Shown here piece after piece: positions 1 through 8,604 of a DNA stretch of 49,287 nt (within the stretch, counting starts at the first letter, position 1; every line of letters starts with the position of its first letter). Below the pieces are notes generated by a model. That model saw nothing but the letters and a program-made list of their open reading frames with translations, had not been told where the DNA came from and made no database searches. Made by a program: the position numbers and the translations under genes. Source of the stretch: Curtobacterium sp. MMLR14_010 (lineage in GTDB: Bacteria > Actinomycetota > Actinomycetes > Actinomycetales > Microbacteriaceae); NCBI RefSeq assembly GCF_001865015.1, contig NZ_MJGV01000012.1:1-49287 (forward strand), given 5' to 3'.

Positions 1-32
1 GGAGGCGCGGTGCCAGCTGGCACCGCGCCTCC
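1..32 (-). terminator. Perfect 16-bp inverted repeat, terminator downstream of tig
   Basis: Two 16-nt arms (GGAGGCGCGGTGCCAG and its exact complement) abut without a loop, 32 nt beyond the tig stop codon on the minus strand. There is no clear U-tract. It belongs to the dispersed GGAGGCTCG repeat family and is nearly identical to the palindrome at 48360-48391. It may extend beyond the window edge. Confidence 0.6.
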
Positions 33-64
33 TGTCGATGACGCTGGTCGCGTCGAGCAGCTGA

Positions 65-1372
65 CTACTCGGCGTCGACCGTGGTCGGCTCGGCGACACC
101 CGCGGTGAACGCGGACAGGTCGACCGGCTCGCCGTTGGAGTCCTTCACCGTGACCTGCGCGAGGACGGTGGCGACGGCCTTGGAGCGGGCGACCTCGCCG
201 ACCATGCCGGGGATCTGGCCGTTCTGGTCGATCACCTTGATGAACTCGCCGGGCTCCATGCCGTACTGCGCAGCGGCCTGGATGAGGTACTGGGTGAGCT
301 CTTCCTGCGAGACCTGGATCTGCTCCTTCTCCGCGATGGAGTCGAGCAGGATCTGCGAGCGGAAGGCGGTCTCGCTGGACTCGGCGACTTCCTTGCGGTG
401 CTCGTCGTCCTCGAGGCGGTTCTCCTGCTCGAGGTGACGGTGGACCTCGTCCTCAATGAGCTTCTCCGAGATCGGGATGTTGACGTCCTCGAGGAGCTTC
501 TCGACGAGCTGGTCGCGCGCCGCGGAGCCCTGACCGAAGGTCTTCGACTTCGCGATCTGCTCCTTCAGGTCACCCTTGAGCTCGTCGATCGTGTCGAACT
601 GGCTGGCGATCTGGGCGAACTCGTCGTCGGCCTCGGGGAGCTCGCGCTCCTTGACGGCGGTGACCGTCACGGCGATCTGGGCGATCTCGCCCTCGCGGTC
701 GCCACCGACGAGCTTCGACTCGAAGGTGGTGGACTCGCCGGCGGTGAGGGACTCGAGGGCCTCGTCGATGCCCTCGAGCAGGTCGCCCGAGCCGAGCTCG
801 TAGGAGACGCCCGTGGCCGAGTCGACCTCGTCGTCGCCGATGGTGGCGGTGAGGTCGATCTGGGCGAAGTCACCGGTGGTGGCCGGACGGTCGACCGTCA
901 CGAGGGTGCCGAAGCGCGTGCGGAGGTTCTGCAGCTCCTCGTCGATCTCGTCGTCGGAGACCTCGACCGCGTCGACGGTGAGCTCGTACGAGGAGTAGTC
1001 GGGGAGGTCGAACTCGGGACGGACGTCCACCTCGAAGGTGAGGACGAGGTCACCGGTGAAGTCGTTGACGTTCGGCAGCTCGGCGACGTCGGCCTCGGCA
1101 CGGCCGAGGATGCGCAGCTCCTGCTCCTCGACCGCCTGGCGGTAGAAGGTGTCGATCGCGTCGCCGACGGCGTGGTTCAGGACCTCGCCGCGGCCGACAC
1201 GCTGGTCGACGATCGCCGGCGGGACCTTGCCCTTGCGGAAGCCGGGGATGTTGATCTGCTCGGCGATGTGCTTGTAGGCGTGGTCGAGGCTCGGCTTGAG
1301 CTCTTCCGGCGTCACGTTCACCGTGAGCTTGACGCGGGTCTCGCTCACCTTGTCGACGGTGCTGTTGGCCAA
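65..1372 (-). CDS. tig: Trigger factor, ribosome-associated chaperone/PPIase
   Basis: Trigger factor docks on the ribosome near the exit tunnel and shields nascent chains. The 435-residue product has the ribosome-docking signature GFRKGKVP at residues 44-51, then a FKBP-type peptidyl-prolyl isomerase region (about 160-245) and an acidic, helix-rich C-terminal chaperone region. The length is normal for the family. The start is TTG at 1372, preceded by GGAG at 8 nt; the frame stays open further upstream but that part would run through tRNA-Pro. Only 38 nt separate tRNA-Pro from the TTG, so the two may be co-transcribed. In actinobacteria tig is usually near nei, rpiB and pepN; here those genes lie about 39 kb away. 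Confidence 0.97.
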   Translation of the reverse strand: MANSTVDKVSETRVKLTVNVTPEELKPSLDHAYKHIAEQINIPGFRKGKVPPAIVDQRVGRGEVLNHAVGDAIDTFYRQAVEEQELRILGRAEADVAELPNVNDFTGDLVLTFEVDVRPEFDLPDYSSYELTVDAVEVSDDEIDEELQNLRTRFGTLVTVDRPATTGDFAQIDLTATIGDDEVDSATGVSYELGSGDLLEGIDEALESLTAGESTTFESKLVGGDREGEIAQIAVTVTAVKERELPEADDEFAQIASQFDTIDELKGDLKEQIAKSKTFGQGSAARDQLVEKLLEDVNIPISEKLIEDEVHRHLEQENRLEDDEHRKEVAESSETAFRSQILLDSIAEKEQIQVSQEELTQYLIQAAAQYGMEPGEFIKVIDQNGQIPGMVGEVARSKAVATVLAQVTVKDSNGEPVDLSAFTAGVAEPTTVDAE

Positions 1373-1410
1373 GGGGGATTCTCCTGATGGTTGTCGGTGG
1401 TGTGTCCTGG

Positions 1411-1484
1411 TCGGGGCGACAGGAGTTGAACCTGCGACCTCCCGCTCCCAAAGCGGGCGCTCTACCAAGCTGAGCTACGCCCCG
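1411..1484 (-). tRNA. tRNA-Pro(UGG)
   Basis: On the minus strand CGGGGCG pairs with CGCCCCG to form the acceptor stem, followed by discriminator A. The D-arm begins TAGCTCAG. The anticodon stem is CCCGC/GCGGG around loop TTTGGGA, giving anticodon TGG, and the T-loop contains GGTTCAACTCC. CCA is not encoded. It lies directly upstream of tig on the same strand. Confidence 0.96.
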
Positions 1485-1541
1485 TTTGACTGGGCCAGGG
1501 TGCTCGCGCACACCGGTAGGGCGCATGCGACGCCGATGAGT

Positions 1542-1898
1542 CTAGCGGGGATGTGCTGCGCCGTCCCCGGGAGCCGCGCGGCCTGTGGGAAGCTCGTCGT
1601 CCTCCACAGCCGAGAGCCCCTTCCGCCACTGCACGCCGACGACGATCTGCACGCCGAGTGCGGCGAGCGCGAGCACCAGGCCGAGCACGATCCGCCACAC
1701 ATGCAGGAGCGCGTGCCACGGCTGGGCCTGCGGATCGCCGAGGACCTCCGGGCGCAGCGAGAGCACGACCGCGGCGAGGACGACGAGGGCGTAGGAGAGG
1801 ACCCGGGAGCGTCGGATCGTCCGCTGGGAGGCCTCGTCCGGCGGGAGCACGACCACGCTGCCGGCAGCCGTCCGCTTCGGTGCTGATCGTCCGCTCAC
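1542..1898 (-). CDS. Small two-helix membrane protein of unknown function
   Basis: The 118-residue product starts at GTG 1898. It has a basic N-terminus (residues 1-30), a first membrane segment around residues 31-49 (SYALVVLAAVVLSL), a short loop, a second segment around 68-90 (VLGLVLALAALGVQIVVGV), and an acidic/proline-rich cytoplasmic tail. It fills the space between two tRNA genes and is transcribed in the same direction as tRNA-Pro and tig. I do not recognise the family. No clear Shine-Dalgarno sequence precedes the start. Hydrophobicity and codon usage support a real gene, but the start is uncertain. Confidence 0.6.
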   Translation of the reverse strand: MSGRSAPKRTAAGSVVVLPPDEASQRTIRRSRVLSYALVVLAAVVLSLRPEVLGDPQAQPWHALLHVWRIVLGLVLALAALGVQIVVGVQWRKGLSAVEDDELPTGRAAPGDGAAHPR

Positions 1899-1947
1899 GT
1901 GCCGTTCGTCCGCTACAGTGGTGGGGCTGCGCCACGTGTGCAGGCGC

Positions 1948-2021
1948 GGGGATGTAGCTCAATGGTAGAGCCCCAGTCTTCCAAACTGGCTACGCGGGTT
2001 CGATTCCCGTCATCCCCTCCA
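1948..2021 (+). tRNA. tRNA-Gly(UCC)
   Basis: GGGGATG pairs with CATCCCC in the acceptor stem, followed by discriminator T and an encoded CCA (2019-2021). The anticodon stem CCAGT/ACTGG encloses CTTCCAA, giving anticodon TCC. The T-arm contains GGTTCGATTCC. A -10-like TACAGT lies at 1914-1919. Its 3' end is partly duplicated 51 bp downstream. Confidence 0.96.
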
Positions 2022-2051
2022 CATCACGATCACTGGCGCTGCGGCGATGAC

Positions 2052-2078
2052 CGATTCCGGTCATCCCCTCCAGATCAC
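2052..2078 (+). repeat. Imperfect direct repeat of the tRNA-Gly 3' end (att-like)
   Basis: Positions 2052-2078 match 2001-2027, which cover the T-arm, acceptor strand, CCA and 6 nt beyond, at 25 of 27 bases. The copy overlaps the last codons and stop of the GH10 gene. Duplication of a tRNA 3' end is the classic mark of tRNA-targeted integration, but no integrase is present and the two copies are only 51 bp apart. Confidence 0.6.
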
Positions 2079-3284
2079 CCTCACGTCAGTGTCCGCATCG
2101 CCGATGGTGAAGCCGGTCGCCGCACCTCGCACGTCGACCCGGTACTCCCCGCGGAAGCCGCGCACCTGCACCTCACCGCGGGCATCCGTGCGCATCGCCG
2201 TCGGGCCGAGCCACCACTCCTCCTTCACCAGGCGGCGCAGCGCGTCGTACGCGGGCTTCGGCGTGCCGTCAGCCCGGACGAGCCCGATCGGGGCGCCGAG
2301 CCAGGCGTCGGCGTCGGTGATCCCCCAGTAGGTGATCGCCTCGACGGACGGGTGTCCGACCAGGCTCCGGTAGTGCCGCTCGACGTCGTCGGCCTGGCGC
2401 GCCTCCCCCTCGGGCGTCGACGGCCACGAGTCGACCTGGTGGTCGTTGAGGTCGACGATGTGCGCGGGCATGAGGTCGCCCGACACGAGCGACGTCTCGG
2501 TCAGGTGCAGCGGCAGGCCGTAGCGGGCGAACCGGTCGACCATCGCGAGCATGGTGTCCTCGCCCCAGTAGCCCTGGTGCATGTGGGTCTGCAGCCCGAT
2601 GGCGTCGAGCTGCACGCCGGCCTCGAGGACGCCCTCGATCAGGCACTCGTACGCGCTGGACAGGTCGAAGTCGTTGAGCAGGAGCGTGGCGTGCGGGTTC
2701 GCTGCGCGGGCCTCCTCGAACGCCATCCGGATCATCGGGATGCGGCCCCGGGCCCGGGCGAGTGGGGTGATCGCGTTGTCGCCGTTGTCGAAGATCGGCA
2801 TGATCACGACCTCGTTGATCGCGTCCCAGGTGTCGATGACCCCGGCGAACTCGCTGACCTCGCGGCGGATGCGTGCGCGCTGGAGCTCCTCGACCTCGTC
2901 CAGCGGCAACCCGAGCAGCCAGTCGGGCTGCACGGTGTGCCAGACGAGCGGGTGCCCCTTGAGGGCGACGCCACGGTCGCGGAACCACTGCGCCGTGGTC
3001 AGCAGCCGGGCGGTGTCCGGGCGCCCGCGCTCCGGCTCGAACCGCCCCCAGTAGAACGGCAGCGTCGCCACGTTGAACACGTCGGCGTAGAGGTCAGCGA
3101 GGTGGTCGTCGCCGACGCCGGGCTCACCGTTCGCGAGTCCGATGAAGTCGAACCCGATGTTGCCGAAGGAGAAGGCATGCCGGGTCTGCTCGACGATGAC
3201 GTCGACGCCGGGGACCGGGGCGCCGTTCCCGTCCACCACCGTGAGGGTCGTCGTTCCGTGGCGGTGGTCTGTTCCGTGCGTCAT
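2061..3284 (-). CDS. GH10 endo-1,4-beta-xylanase-like glycoside hydrolase
   Basis: GH10 enzymes are retaining (beta/alpha)8-barrel hydrolases, mostly endo-beta-1,4-xylanases. The 407-residue protein has a short N-terminal beta-rich segment (about 1-35), then the barrel: GHPLVWH at 110-116, acid/base Glu158 in WDAINE, and nucleophile Glu263 in LTET. A small C-terminal beta domain (about 350-407) follows. No signal peptide is visible, so it probably acts inside the cell on imported xylo-oligosaccharides or a similar short substrate. The start ATG at 3284 has GGAGGA 6 nt upstream. A promoter with an operator-like palindrome lies upstream. The last residues (WRG-stop) are encoded inside the tRNA-Gly-like repeat. 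The family is clear; the substrate is inferred. Confidence 0.87.
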   Translation of the reverse strand: MTHGTDHRHGTTTLTVVDGNGAPVPGVDVIVEQTRHAFSFGNIGFDFIGLANGEPGVGDDHLADLYADVFNVATLPFYWGRFEPERGRPDTARLLTTAQWFRDRGVALKGHPLVWHTVQPDWLLGLPLDEVEELQRARIRREVSEFAGVIDTWDAINEVVIMPIFDNGDNAITPLARARGRIPMIRMAFEEARAANPHATLLLNDFDLSSAYECLIEGVLEAGVQLDAIGLQTHMHQGYWGEDTMLAMVDRFARYGLPLHLTETSLVSGDLMPAHIVDLNDHQVDSWPSTPEGEARQADDVERHYRSLVGHPSVEAITYWGITDADAWLGAPIGLVRADGTPKPAYDALRRLVKEEWWLGPTAMRTDARGEVQVRGFRGEYRVDVRGAATGFTIGDADTDVRVIWRG

Positions 3285-3315
3285 CGCGCGTCCTCCGACG
3301 TCGTCGTCCGGGTTT

Positions 3316-3357
3316 TGTTGTGCGCGCCAACATAGCACCGGGGTGCGCGTTCGTGAA
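3316..3357 (-). promoter_or_regulatory. GH10 promoter with operator-like palindrome
   Basis: On the minus strand TTCACG (3357-3352), a 17-bp spacer and TATGTT (3334-3329) resemble a sigma70-type promoter. The inverted repeat TGTTG-N7-CAACA (3316-3332) covers the end of the -10 and the expected start site, with a GCGC centre as in many LacI-family operators. It differs from both operators of the two sugar loci, so the regulator is probably not encoded here. Confidence 0.45.
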
Positions 3358-3492
3358 CAATGTGTCAACTTTCCCGTCGACGGCCCCGACCTTCGCCACA
3401 CTGAGAGCGGACCCGGCGAGCAGCCACCGTCGCCAGGCCTCCTCCCACCCGGAGCCGCCAGTGCTGGCGGCGTCGTACACAAAGGAGCTCTC

Positions 3493-4317
3493 ATGGGCAC
3501 GATCACCACGACAGACGGCACCGACATCTTCTTCAAGGACTGGGGCTCGGGTCAGCCCATCGTCTTCAGCCACGGCTGGCCGCTGTCCGCCGACGACTGG
3601 GACACCCAGATGCTGTTCTTCCTGGCCCAGGGGTACCGCGTCATCGCGCACGACCGACGCGGGCACGGCCGCTCCAGCCAGACGTCGGACGGGCACGACA
3701 TGGACCACTACGCCGCTGACCTCGCGGCACTGACGGAACACCTCGACCTCCACGACGCCATCCACATCGGTCACTCGACCGGTGGTGGCGAGGTCGCCCA
3801 CTACATCGCGCAGTACGGCGAGGAGCGGGTCGCACGAGCCGTCCTGATCAGCGCCGTGCCGCCGATCATGGTGCAGACGGACGCCAACCCCGGCGGCCTG
3901 CCCAAGAGCGTCTTCGACGACCTGCAGGCCCAGCTCGCCGCGAACCGGTCGAACTTCTACCGGGCGCTCCCCTCCGGTCCGTTCTACGGCTACAACCGCC
4001 CGGGCGTGGAGCCCTCGGAAGCGATCATCGAGAACTGGTGGCGTCAGGGGATGATGGGCGGCGCGAAGGCTCACCACGACGGCATCGTCGCGTTCTCGCA
4101 GACCGACTTCACCGAGGACCTCAAGAAGATCAGCGTGCCGACCCTCGTCATGCACGGCGAGGACGACCAGATCGTGCCGTTCGCCGACGCCGGCCCCCTC
4201 TCGGCGGAGCTCGTGCAGAACGGCACCCTGAAGGCGTACCCCGGCTTCCCGCACGGCATGCCGACCACCGAGGCCGACACGATCAACGCCGACATCCTGG
4301 CCTGGCTCCGCGCCTGA
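3493..4317 (+). CDS. Alpha/beta hydrolase, non-haem chloroperoxidase (perhydrolase) type
   Basis: The 274-residue protein is a typical length for cofactor-free chloroperoxidase/esterase enzymes. The catalytic triad is readable: Ser95 in GHSTGG, Asp225 in [10 protein letters not shown] and His254 in GFPHGMP. The oxyanion-side motif [11 protein letters not shown] lies near residue 26. Family members hydrolyse esters or form peracids; the natural substrate is unknown. The start ATG 3493 has AAAGGAG upstream. It is divergent from the GH10 gene and followed by a strong hairpin, so it is probably transcribed alone. No signal peptide is seen. Confidence 0.87.
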   Translation: MGTITTTDGTDIFFKDWGSGQPIVFSHGWPLSADDWDTQMLFFLAQGYRVIAHDRRGHGRSSQTSDGHDMDHYAADLAALTEHLDLHDAIHIGHSTGGGEVAHYIAQYGEERVARAVLISAVPPIMVQTDANPGGLPKSVFDDLQAQLAANRSNFYRALPSGPFYGYNRPGVEPSEAIIENWWRQGMMGGAKAHHDGIVAFSQTDFTEDLKKISVPTLVMHGEDDQIVPFADAGPLSAELVQNGTLKAYPGFPHGMPTTEADTINADILAWLRA

Positions 4318-4321
4318 CGCC

Positions 4322-4393
4322 CCGCGGTGCGGCAGCCGGTAGCGGCTGTCGCACCCGCGGTGCGGCAGCCCAGTGACAGCTGCCGCACCGCGG
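4322..4393 (+). terminator. Tandem hairpins after the chloroperoxidase-like gene
   Basis: A 15-bp perfect stem (CCGCGGTGCGGCAGC at 4355-4369 with its complement at 4379-4393) encloses a 9-nt loop. The same 15-mer occurs at 4322-4336 and can pair imperfectly with 4343-4360, so two alternative hairpins overlap. It lacks a U-tract, as is common in actinobacteria. Confidence 0.6.
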
Positions 4394-4512
4394 ACGGGTG
4401 CCTCGGGTCATCCTCGGCGGTGAAACGTGTCCCCCGTGCGACCGATGCGACGGGGTCTGGTCCGTTCCCAGACTGGAAGCCCGTTCCCGACCCGCGCCCA
4501 CCGAGGCCGGAG

Positions 4513-4935
4513 ATGACGAGTCGAGCAATGACCACTGTCGCCGAGAAGCTCCAGCAGAAGACGAAGCAGCCCGTCAGCACCCGCCAGGTCCGGCTCCGGC
4601 TGGTGCACGTCGACTTCTGGTCCGTCGTGAAGCTGTCGTTCCTCGTCGCCCTGGCCGGGGCGATCGTGCTCGTCGTCGCCGTGGGCCTGGTGTGGATGGT
4701 GCTCGACTCGACCGGCGTGTTCGACAAGGTCGACGGCCTGCTGCGGGACGTCCTCCAGCAGAAGGCGTACTCGATCAAGGACGAGGTGTCGCTCGGCCAG
4801 GTCGTCGGCTTCGCGAGCGTCCTCGGGATCCTCGACGTCGTCGTCGGGACGGTGCTCGGCGCCGTGGTCAGCATCCTCTACAACCTCAGCGTGCTGGTCA
4901 CCGGCGGCCTGAACGTCGGCTTCGCCAACGAGTGA
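4513..4935 (+). CDS. DUF3566 transmembrane protein
   Basis: The 140-residue protein has a short polar N-terminus, the family-typical stretch VRLRLVHVDFWSVVKLSF, a first membrane helix (about 38-60), a soluble loop containing LDSTGVFDKVDGLL, and a second membrane helix region (about 95-125) ending in LYNLSVLVTGGLNV. This is the DUF3566 pattern, a small actinobacterial membrane protein usually encoded just downstream of gyrA and of unknown function. Here the neighbours are catabolic genes, so this is probably a second copy or a displaced gene. The start ATG 4513 has GAGG upstream; ATG 4528 is an alternative. Confidence 0.8.
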   Translation: MTSRAMTTVAEKLQQKTKQPVSTRQVRLRLVHVDFWSVVKLSFLVALAGAIVLVVAVGLVWMVLDSTGVFDKVDGLLRDVLQQKAYSIKDEVSLGQVVGFASVLGILDVVVGTVLGAVVSILYNLSVLVTGGLNVGFANE

Positions 4936-4950
4936 CCCCGCCAGCCCCGC

Positions 4951-5011
4951 ATCGAGGGAGCAGGAATCGTCGGGTCGCCTGACCGCACCCGACGATTCCT
5001 GCTCCCTCGAT
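4951..5011. repeat. Family A inverted repeat, copy 1
   Basis: Perfect 25-bp stem (4951-4975 with 4987-5011) around an 11-nt loop. The arm core is GAGGGAGCAGGAATCGTCG. It lies just after the DUF3566 stop codon. Confidence 0.9.
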
Positions 5012-5030
5012 CGCTCGGCGCACCCACCCG

Positions 5031-5076
5031 CCGGACGGGAGGCTCGGTGCCAGCCCGCACCGCGCCTCCCGTCCGG
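5031..5076. repeat. Family B inverted repeat
   Basis: 20-nt arms (5031-5050 and 5057-5076) pair at 19 of 20 positions around a 6-nt loop. The left arm contains the exact 13-mer GACGGGAGGCTCG (5034-5046) found five more times in the window. Confidence 0.85.
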
Positions 5077-5233
5077 GCCGTGCCGGCCAGGCGAGTGGTC
5101 ACGACACCCCGCATGCGTGCCGCCGGGTGGTCAGAGGTCGTCGCTCCGCGACGCCCCGACCGACGGGACCTGACCCGTCGGCGGACCTGAGCGGTGTGTC
5201 CTGACCGCTCACCACCCCCGCCAGAGCGCGCAC

Positions 5234-5290
5234 CGAGGGAGCAGGAATCGTCGGGTCGCCTGACCGCACCCGACGATTCCTGCTCCCTCG
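5234..5290. repeat. Family A inverted repeat, copy 2
   Basis: Perfect 23-bp stem (5234-5256 with 5268-5290) with the same 11-nt loop as copy 1. It lies about 50 bp upstream of the promoter of sugar locus 1. Confidence 0.9.
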
Positions 5291-5341
5291 ACCGGGTGCG
5301 CCCGCGACACTCGGCTGCCGGTCAGGCCTCGCGCTACAACG

Positions 5342-5370
5342 TTGACATGCGGTTTACAGCGCTGTAAAGA
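5342..5370 (+). promoter_or_regulatory. Promoter of sugar locus 1 with LacI operator in the spacer
   Basis: TTGACA (5342-5347), a 17-bp spacer and TAAAGA (5365-5370) form a strong sigma70-type promoter. The perfect 16-bp palindrome TTTACAGCGCTGTAAA (5353-5368) fills the spacer and the start of the -10. The identical palindrome lies upstream of the LacI gene at 12198, so binding of that regulator here is a direct inference. Confidence 0.85.
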
Positions 5371-5405
5371 TGGTCTCGCGCGACGACGCGCGAGAGGGAG
5401 CAGCA

Positions 5406-6713
5406 ATGGTCGGCAGGACAGGCATCACCGGAAGCGCACTCAGTCGCCGCGGCTTCCTCACCGGCGCAGCGGGCGGCGTGGCCCTCGGCACGATGGCGCT
5501 CGCCGGGTGCGCGGCTCCCGGTGGCGCGGCCTCGGGCGGCGCGACGACGATCCGCTTCTACGAGCAGAAGCAGGAGGTCATCGCATACTTCGACAAGCTC
5601 CTGCGGCGGTTCGAACGCGAGAACACCGGTGTCCGCGTCGTGCACGACAGCACGACGGCGATCGCCCCGCAGTTCGTGCGCGGGCAGCCGTCCGACGTCG
5701 GCTGCTTCAACGACAACCTCGAACTCGCCCGGTACGTCGAGCGCGGCGTGCTGCGGGACCTCAGCTCCCTGCCGTCGGCCGACCGCATCCGCCCGAGCAT
5801 CCGGACGCTCGGCGAGCAGTACGCCACCTACCAGGGCCAGACGAGCGTGCTGCCGTACTCGCTCGCGGCCGCCGGCGTGATCTACAACAAGCGGATCTTC
5901 GCCGAGCACGACCTGCCCGTCCCGACGACGTGGAACGAGTTCGTCGACGTGTGCACCGCCCTGCAGAAGGACGGCGTCACCCCGATCTACGCCACCGACC
6001 GCGACACGTGGACGCTCTGGCAGGGGCTCTTCGACTACTCGGTCGGCAGCCTCGTCGAGCCCGGCGCGTTCTTCCGGAAGATGAAGACGATCGGTGCCGA
6101 CGTCGGCCCCGACTCCGAGGTGTCGTTCGAGAAGACCCTCGCGGTGCCGATGGAGCGGGCGAAGCGCATCTCCACGTTCTTCAACCCCGACCACGCGACC
6201 CGGTCCTACGCCGACGGCAACCTGGCGTTCGGGCAGGGCAAGGCGGCGATGTACCTGCAGGGGCCATGGGCGCTCGGGCAGATCGCGTTGATCGACGACA
6301 AGCTCGAGGTCGGGACGTTCGCCCTCCCCGTGACGAACGACCCCGCCGACCGCAAGGCCCGCGTGAACATCGACCTCGGCCTGTGGATCCCCACGGCGAG
6401 CGGCAACGTCGAGCGCGCCGAGGAGCTCGTCGAGTTCCTCATGCAGCCCGAGGTGCTCGACGCCTACAACCGTGACAACCTGGCCTACTCGACGACGAAG
6501 GACGCCCCGCCGCAGTCCGACGAGCGACTCGCCGGCCTCCAGAGCTACGTCGACGACGCCGCGTTCTACCAGGGCGCCGGCACCTTCATCCCGACCTCGA
6601 TCCCCCTCGGCAACTACCTGCAGTCGGCGATCCGGAGCGGTGACTTCACCTCGATGCTGCAGCGGCTCGACGCGGACTGGCGACGCCTCGCCGGCCGGTC
6701 CGCCACCGTCTGA
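5406..6713 (+). CDS. ABC sugar transporter substrate-binding lipoprotein (locus 1)
   Basis: This is an extracellular family 1 solute-binding protein of 435 residues that delivers oligosaccharide to the permeases encoded next. The N-terminus has a twin-arginine pattern (SRRGFLTG at 13-20), a hydrophobic stretch and lipobox LAGC with Cys35, so export by Tat and lipid anchoring are likely. Later residues include the LYNKRIF-type segment IYNKRIFAEHDLPVPTTWNEF, typical of sugar-binding proteins. The start ATG 5406 is preceded by AGGGAG; the in-frame ATG at 5370 overlaps the -10 box and is rejected. It is the first gene of an operon with two permeases and a GH31 enzyme; no dedicated ATPase is present, so a shared MsiK-type ATPase is expected. 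Confidence 0.92.
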   Translation: MVGRTGITGSALSRRGFLTGAAGGVALGTMALAGCAAPGGAASGGATTIRFYEQKQEVIAYFDKLLRRFERENTGVRVVHDSTTAIAPQFVRGQPSDVGCFNDNLELARYVERGVLRDLSSLPSADRIRPSIRTLGEQYATYQGQTSVLPYSLAAAGVIYNKRIFAEHDLPVPTTWNEFVDVCTALQKDGVTPIYATDRDTWTLWQGLFDYSVGSLVEPGAFFRKMKTIGADVGPDSEVSFEKTLAVPMERAKRISTFFNPDHATRSYADGNLAFGQGKAAMYLQGPWALGQIALIDDKLEVGTFALPVTNDPADRKARVNIDLGLWIPTASGNVERAEELVEFLMQPEVLDAYNRDNLAYSTTKDAPPQSDERLAGLQSYVDDAAFYQGAGTFIPTSIPLGNYLQSAIRSGDFTSMLQRLDADWRRLAGRSATV

Positions 6714-6745
6714 CCCGGCAGCGACCGAGACCCCCAGGAGCCCTC

Positions 6746-7702
6746 ATGACCATGCAGACCCCGCTGTCCCCCGACACGGACCAGCCCGCGCCCGGCCCGG
6801 CCACCGCCGCCACGCGCGTGCACCACCGCGTCGGGTCCATGCGCCGCACCGAGCGCATGTACTACGCGTTCATCATCCCCACGCTCGTGCTCTTCACGGC
6901 CTTCGTCGTGGCACCGGCGTGCGTCGGCATCTTCTACAGCTTCACGGACTACCTCGGCTTCGGGCAGTGGAAGTTCCTGGGCCTGGAGAACTACCGCGCC
7001 CTGGTGTCCGACCCGTCGATCCTCGGCTCGTACGGGTTCACGCTCGGGTTCGCCGTCGTGACGGTGATCGTCACGCAGGCCATCGCGCTGTCGCTGGCGA
7101 TCGCGCTGACGAAGCGGGTGAAGTTCGCCGCCGGGCTCCGCTCGGTGTTCGTCATCCCGATGGTCGTGTCCGGCATCATCGTCGCCTACGTCTTCAACTA
7201 CCTGTTCTCGAACACGCTGCCGGCCCTGGCGACCTCGGTCGGGTTCGCGCCGCTCGAGCAGAGCATCCTCGGTGACCCGAACCTGGCGTGGGTCTCGATC
7301 GTGATCGTCTCCGCCTGGCAGACCGTGCCCGGGGCGCTCCTGGTCTACACGGCCGGCCTCACCTCGATCCCGACCGACCTGTACGAGGCCAGCGCGCTCG
7401 ACGGCGCCGGCGCGTGGAAGCAGCTGCGCTCGATCACCCTGCCGCTCATCAGCGGGTTCATCGTGATCAACACGGTGCTCGGCGTGAAGGGCTACCTCGG
7501 CGCGTACGACGTCATCGTCGGCCTGACCGGCGGCGGCCCCGGCACGGCGACCAGCAGCGTCGCGATGACGATCTTCACCGGCTTCACCGGGGGCGACTAC
7601 GCGTACCAGATGGCCAACGCGACCGTCTTCTTCATCATCACCGTCCTCATCTCCGTGCTGCAGCTCGCGGCGACCCGCGGAAGGAACCTGCGACTCGCAT
7701 GA
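6746..7702 (+). CDS. ABC sugar permease, MalF/UgpA type (locus 1)
   Basis: The 318-residue inner-membrane permease has about six hydrophobic helices, starting near residue 38 (YYAFIIPTLVLFTAFVV). The EAA loop that contacts the ATPase is readable as YEASALDGAGAWKQLRSITLP. A polar N-terminal extension of about 35 residues precedes the first helix. It starts at ATG 6746 after AGGAG, 32 nt downstream of the binding-protein gene, and overlaps the next permease by 4 nt (ATGA). Confidence 0.93.
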   Translation: MTMQTPLSPDTDQPAPGPATAATRVHHRVGSMRRTERMYYAFIIPTLVLFTAFVVAPACVGIFYSFTDYLGFGQWKFLGLENYRALVSDPSILGSYGFTLGFAVVTVIVTQAIALSLAIALTKRVKFAAGLRSVFVIPMVVSGIIVAYVFNYLFSNTLPALATSVGFAPLEQSILGDPNLAWVSIVIVSAWQTVPGALLVYTAGLTSIPTDLYEASALDGAGAWKQLRSITLPLISGFIVINTVLGVKGYLGAYDVIVGLTGGGPGTATSSVAMTIFTGFTGGDYAYQMANATVFFIITVLISVLQLAATRGRNLRLA

Positions 7703-8604
7703 CCGCCCTCGACACCCGCACCCCTGCCCACCGCCCGCCGACCTCCGGACCCGACCGCCCTCCGCGCCGACGCCGTGGACGCCTGGGCGGGACCAACTGG
7801 GTCCTGACCACGATCCTGGCCGTGGCCTCCTTGACGGTGCTCGTGCCGCTCTTCGTGACCGTCGCCATGGCGTTCAAGACGAGCGCCCAGTCCGTCGACG
7901 GCAACGCGCTGTCCCTGCCGAACCCGTTCAACCCGGCGAGCTTCGCCGAGGCGTGGCAGCTCACCCGCTTCCCGGTGTCGTTCTCGGTCTCGCTCGGCGT
8001 CGCCGCGCTGACCGTCGTGGCCACGCTGCTGCTCAGCTCGTTCGCGTCGTACGCGATCGTCCGGAACTGGCACCGACGCTTCTTCCGTTGGTCGTTCGTC
8101 TACCTGCTCGCCGCGATGTTCCTGCCGTTCCCGGTGATCGCGCTCCCGCAGATCAAGCTGACGGCCGAGATCGGGCTCGACAACCCGGTCGGCGTGGGCA
8201 TCCTGCACGCCATGTTCCAGCTGTCGTTCTCGGTGCTGCTGTACTCGGCGTACCTACGGTCGATCCCGGTCGAACTCGAGGAGAGCGCCCGCATCGACGG
8301 GGCGAGCACGTGGCAGATCTTCTGGCAGATCATCTTGCCGCTGCTCGCGCCGATGAACGCCACGGTCGGGATCTTCGCGTTCCTGGCGTCCTGGAACGAC
8401 TTCATGCTGCCGTCGCTCATCACCGCGGACCCGACGCTGCAGACGCTGCCGGTGGTGCAGAACATCTTCCAGAGCAAGTTCGGCACGAACTACAACGTCG
8501 CCTTCGCCTCGTACCTGATGGCGATGGCGCCGACGATCATCGTCTACCTGTTCGCCCAGCGCTGGGTGATCAGCGGTGTGACCCAGGGAGCGGTGAAGAA
8601 CTGA
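7699..8604 (+). CDS. ABC sugar permease, MalG/UgpE type (locus 1)
   Basis: The 301-residue partner permease has its EAA loop at LEESARIDGASTWQIFWQIILP and about six membrane helices after a basic, proline-rich N-terminus (about 1-35). The start ATG 7699 overlaps the previous stop codon in an ATGA arrangement, implying translational coupling. Its own stop overlaps the GH31 start by one base (TGATG). The pair forms the channel for the binding protein at 5406. Confidence 0.93.
   Translation: MTALDTRTPAHRPPTSGPDRPPRRRRGRLGGTNWVLTTILAVASLTVLVPLFVTVAMAFKTSAQSVDGNALSLPNPFNPASFAEAWQLTRFPVSFSVSLGVAALTVVATLLLSSFASYAIVRNWHRRFFRWSFVYLLAAMFLPFPVIALPQIKLTAEIGLDNPVGVGILHAMFQLSFSVLLYSAYLRSIPVELEESARIDGASTWQIFWQIILPLLAPMNATVGIFAFLASWNDFMLPSLITADPTLQTLPVVQNIFQSKFGTNYNVAFASYLMAMAPTIIVYLFAQRWVISGVTQGAVKN

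Larger units (their letters stand above)
4936..5341. other. Repeat-dense noncoding gap before sugar locus 1
   Basis: No credible gene is seen in this 406-bp stretch. It holds two copies of hairpin family A (4951-5011 and 5234-5290) with identical 11-nt loops, one hairpin of family B (5031-5076), and a small 8-bp stem CCGACGGG/CCCGTCGG at 5160-5181. The sequence just left of both family A copies is also similar (CCCCGCCAG), suggesting a duplicated segment of roughly 75 bp. Confidence 0.7.

Noticed and set aside
1373..1468. An N-terminal extension of trigger factor by 32 residues
   Set aside because: It would translate through tRNA-Pro; TTG 1372 has a good ribosome site and matches the usual trigger factor N-terminus.
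2001..2078. A genomic island bounded by the two tRNA-Gly end copies
   Set aside because: The copies are only 51 bp apart and no integrase gene is in the window. Only the scar-like repeat is reported.
4936..5341. CRISPR array
   Set aside because: The repeats are long hairpins, few in number, with irregular spacing and no equal-length spacers. No cas gene is present.
5370..5405. ATG 5370 as the start of the locus 1 binding protein
   Set aside because: It overlaps the -10 box and lies before the expected transcription start; ATG 5406 has AGGGAG and gives a proper Tat/lipoprotein signal.
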